Source: Sphingomonas sp. TZW2008
GTDB taxonomy: Bacteria > Pseudomonadota > Alphaproteobacteria > Sphingomonadales > Sphingomonadaceae
NCBI RefSeq assembly: GCF_002117915.1
Contig: NZ_BDJB01000005.1
Coordinates: 420,205-484,204, forward strand
Direction of reading: 5' to 3'
Length of the DNA stretch: 64,000 nt
In this document: positions 63,101 to 64,000 of the stretch, piece after piece
Numbering within the stretch: the first letter of the stretch is position 1
Layout of the letters: each line of letters opens with the position of its first letter
Notes under the pieces: generated by a model
Databases searched by the model: none
Told to the model about the DNA's origin: nothing
Seen by the model: the letters and a program-made list of their open reading frames with translations, nothing else
Program-made: the position numbers and the translations under genes

Positions 63101-63635
63101 GGAAGTCGGCTACGAACTCTACCAGTCGATGCTGGAAGAGGCGATCATGGACGCCAAGGCCGGCGGCCTCGCCAACCGCCCGCGCGATTTCTCGCCGCAG
63201 ATCACCGTCGACGCGCCGATCCTGATCCCCGAGGAATACGTCCCCGATCTCGACCTGCGCATGGCGCTCTACCGCCGCCTCAACGAGCTCGACGAGAAGC
63301 GCGAGCTGGAAGCCTTCGCCGCCGAAATGATCGACCGCTTCGGGCCCCTGCCCGAAGCGACCGACAATCTCGTCAAGGTCATCGAGATCAAGATGAACGC
63401 CAAGGTCGCGTGCGTGGCCAAGATGGACGTCGGCCCCAAGGGCGCGCTGGTTTCGTTCCACGACGACAAGCCACCCAACATCCCCGGCCTGCTGGCCTAT
63501 GTCGACAAGCTCGGCGGCATTGCGAAGCTGCGCCCGGATTCAAAGCTGGCGCTGACCCGCAACTGGGCGGACCCGGCCGCGCGGCTGCACGGCGCGCTGC
63601 AATTGTCGAAGGGGCTGGCGAAGGCGGCGGGGTAG
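60180..63635 (+). CDS. mfd: Transcription-repair coupling factor Mfd
   Basis: All Mfd parts appear. The UvrB-like domain has EIEIVEYPAWDCLPYDRASP and LVDLFPSGETQALRLDFFGD. The RNA polymerase-interacting domain includes LVVHTDHGIGRYVGLTQVPV and YVPVENLEVLSRYG. The translocase has LIVGDVGFGKTEVALRAAFV, VIVDEEQRFGVTHKERLK and TLTATPIPRTLQMAMSG. A C-terminal TRCF domain follows. Mfd removes stalled RNA polymerase and recruits UvrA. TTG at 60180 gives 1151 residues, close to the usual 1150; TTG at 60105 inside sdhE is the alternative and no ATG or GTG fits. Its weak start is unusual for so large a protein. Confidence 0.95.
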   Translation: MPDLKTILTAAAPLTLSGAPSGFLPSLLADLARAAKTRAIFIASDEAAMRAIAATAHYFAPEIEIVEYPAWDCLPYDRASPTLRVMAERIGALHKLQVKPKGSQLVLTTVNAATQRTLTPFRIRQLVANLKPGERIARDKLAALLSANGYVRTDTVHDSGEFAVRGGLVDLFPSGETQALRLDFFGDEIESVRTFDPADQRTTGKIPGFTLLPASEALLDEESIKRFRSRYRETFGATATGDPLYQAVSEGRRLAGMEHWLPLFEDRLETLFDHLGDDALIVRDGGVKAAGESRFEAVADYYENRKRAEAAQPGSYRALPAKTLYLPPKEWEEALATATAHVTTPFHEPESATVIDFAVDGPRDFAPERAAGTNVYEAVVDHLKALRKEGRTPILASYSPGARDRLGNLLKDHGLAGAKAVETWQEAQGVGETQTALIVLPLDHGFTAPKVAVLTEQDMLGDRLVRRAKRRKSADAFLAELATLSPGDLVVHTDHGIGRYVGLTQVPVAKAPHDCVQLEYAGGDKLYVPVENLEVLSRYGSGEEGASLDRLGGEAWQRRKSKMKERIREIAGELIATAALRALRQGEVAEPDSSGYPSFVDRFPYQETDDQDRAIEETLADLSAGKPMDRLIVGDVGFGKTEVALRAAFVAAMAGMQVAVVCPTTLLARQHYNNFTARFEGFPIQIGRLSRLVTAAETKRVKEGLADGTIDVVIGTHALLAKTVDFKRLGLVIVDEEQRFGVTHKERLKTLRADVHILTLTATPIPRTLQMAMSGLRELSVIQTPPVDRLAVRTYVMPWDPVVLREALLREHYRGGQSFLVTPRVADLPDIEEFLRKEVPEIRYVIAHGQMAASEVEERMSAFYDKKFEVLVSTTIIESGIDIPSANTMIVNRADRFGLAQLYQLRGRVGRSKTRAYAYMVTPPERMMTDAAEKRLKVLSDLDSLGAGFQLASHDLDIRGAGNLLGDEQSGHIKEVGYELYQSMLEEAIMDAKAGGLANRPRDFSPQITVDAPILIPEEYVPDLDLRMALYRRLNELDEKRELEAFAAEMIDRFGPLPEATDNLVKVIEIKMNAKVACVAKMDVGPKGALVSFHDDKPPNIPGLLAYVDKLGGIAKLRPDSKLALTRNWADPAARLHGALQLSKGLAKAAG

Positions 63636-63827
63636 AGATCGCTTAATCGGTCAACTTAGACGCTTGTTCCTCGTTGTCCGATCTTGACGGTGCCTACGGA
63701 GGTGTAGGCTCCTCTCAGCGCCGTTGGAGCCGTGCGGATTGGCTCACAAACCTAAGCATTAACAAACAGAAGATATTTCTCTGAGCATCGAGACCGTTGT
63801 ATAAGCCGTTTAATTTGCGCTGGCCGA
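63636..63827. other. Non-coding interval after mfd with a small hairpin
   Basis: No gene is seen. GCCTAC-GGAGGT-GTAGGC (63692-63709) is an exact 6-base hairpin without a U-run. A relatively AT-rich section runs from about 63750 to 63820. The interval separates mfd from the fragment that enters from the right edge. No terminator for mfd is evident. Confidence 0.4.
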
Positions 63828-64000
63828 TCAATCGTTCGGCCCTACGCCCGGCCAACTCATAGACAGCGTCGCGAGCCGATCTGTCAGAGCAACCGCAATT
63901 TCTAGCTCAGCATATGCTGCGATCATAACCGAGTGGAGCCTAGGGTCAGGACCCATTGATGTGAGTGTCGCGATCTGATTCAGGCTTCGCGAGGAGACCC
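63828..64000 (-). CDS. C-terminal fragment of an unidentified protein (cut by window edge)
   Basis: On the minus strand a frame enters from the right edge and ends at TGA (63828-63830). The 56 visible residues include SLNQIATLTSMGPDPRLHSV, AAYAELEIAVALTDRLATL and SWPGVGPND, a mixed helical sequence without a known motif. Codon third-position GC is lower than in the rest of the window, so this may be an accessory gene. I cannot suggest a function, and the frame could be chance. Confidence 0.35.
   Translation of the reverse strand, partial: VSSRSLNQIATLTSMGPDPRLHSVMIAAYAELEIAVALTDRLATLSMSWPGVGPND

Overview
The window is a 64 kb stretch of a GC-rich (roughly two-thirds G+C), gene-dense alphaproteobacterial chromosome. 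Gene content and protein style point to Sphingomonadales (a Sphingomonas-like organism). The clues are a DksA without a full zinc site, bacteriophytochrome paired with heme oxygenase, an NlpD-type gene after serS, a REP element of the CTGTCGAAG type, and many ATGA or TGATG overlaps between consecutive genes. I could not run a database search, so the lineage is an inference.

Region 1 (1-19.7 kb) is an ABC-transporter-dependent (group 2 type) capsule island. One long minus-strand block carries two tandem GT4 glycosyltransferases, kpsM, kpsE, a kpsC-like and a kpsS-like Kdo transferase and a third GT4. The divergent plus-strand block carries kpsT, an outer-membrane export lipoprotein (OPX), kpsF, kdsB and a histidine phosphatase. 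kdsA lies on the minus strand, translationally coupled to a 97-codon protein with a phospholipase A2-like CxxHDxxYG motif. A two-domain GT2, an FkbM methyltransferase, a hypothetical protein and a TPR protein fill the left end. All Kdo enzymes except a recognisable KdsC phosphatase are present, and the PLA2-like gene may bear on the lyso-phosphatidylglycerol anchor of such capsules. This is the most interesting system in the window.

Region 2 (19.7-28.6 kb) holds a cytochrome P450, DNA polymerase IV, a membrane protein fused to a complete SET methyltransferase domain, a REC-GGDEF-EAL response regulator followed by its probable sensor kinase, and a ROK sugar kinase coupled to a MarR regulator. 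Region 3 (28.6-47.8 kb) is catabolic. It has hpd-hmgA (tyrosine to maleylacetoacetate) under a probable MarR operator pair, a small Rieske protein, a hydrolase, a DsbA-like protein and a GST. It continues with a single-chain biotin-dependent acyl-CoA carboxylase, C4-dicarboxylate and alpha-ketoglutarate-type transporters and an orphan [2Fe-2S] subunit. It ends with an AMACR-like enzyme, a glutarate CoA-transferase/glutaryl-CoA dehydrogenase pair, an LvaA/LvaB-like kinase module divergent from an acyl-CoA dehydrogenase, and a nitronate monooxygenase.

Region 4 (47.8-64 kb) is mostly housekeeping and signalling: bphP with convergent bphO, tRNA-Leu(CAA), a PilZ protein, DksA, an extreme Ser/Asn/Gln/Gly-rich protein with a probable C-terminal sorting segment, a host-attachment family protein, serS, nlpD-like, tyrS, a YdcZ-type membrane protein, recG, sdhE and mfd. 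A gene fragment is cut by the right edge. No CRISPR array, insertion sequence, rRNA or prophage was seen. Five convergent gene pairs end in abutting or overlapping stop codons, so many transcription units must read into their neighbours.
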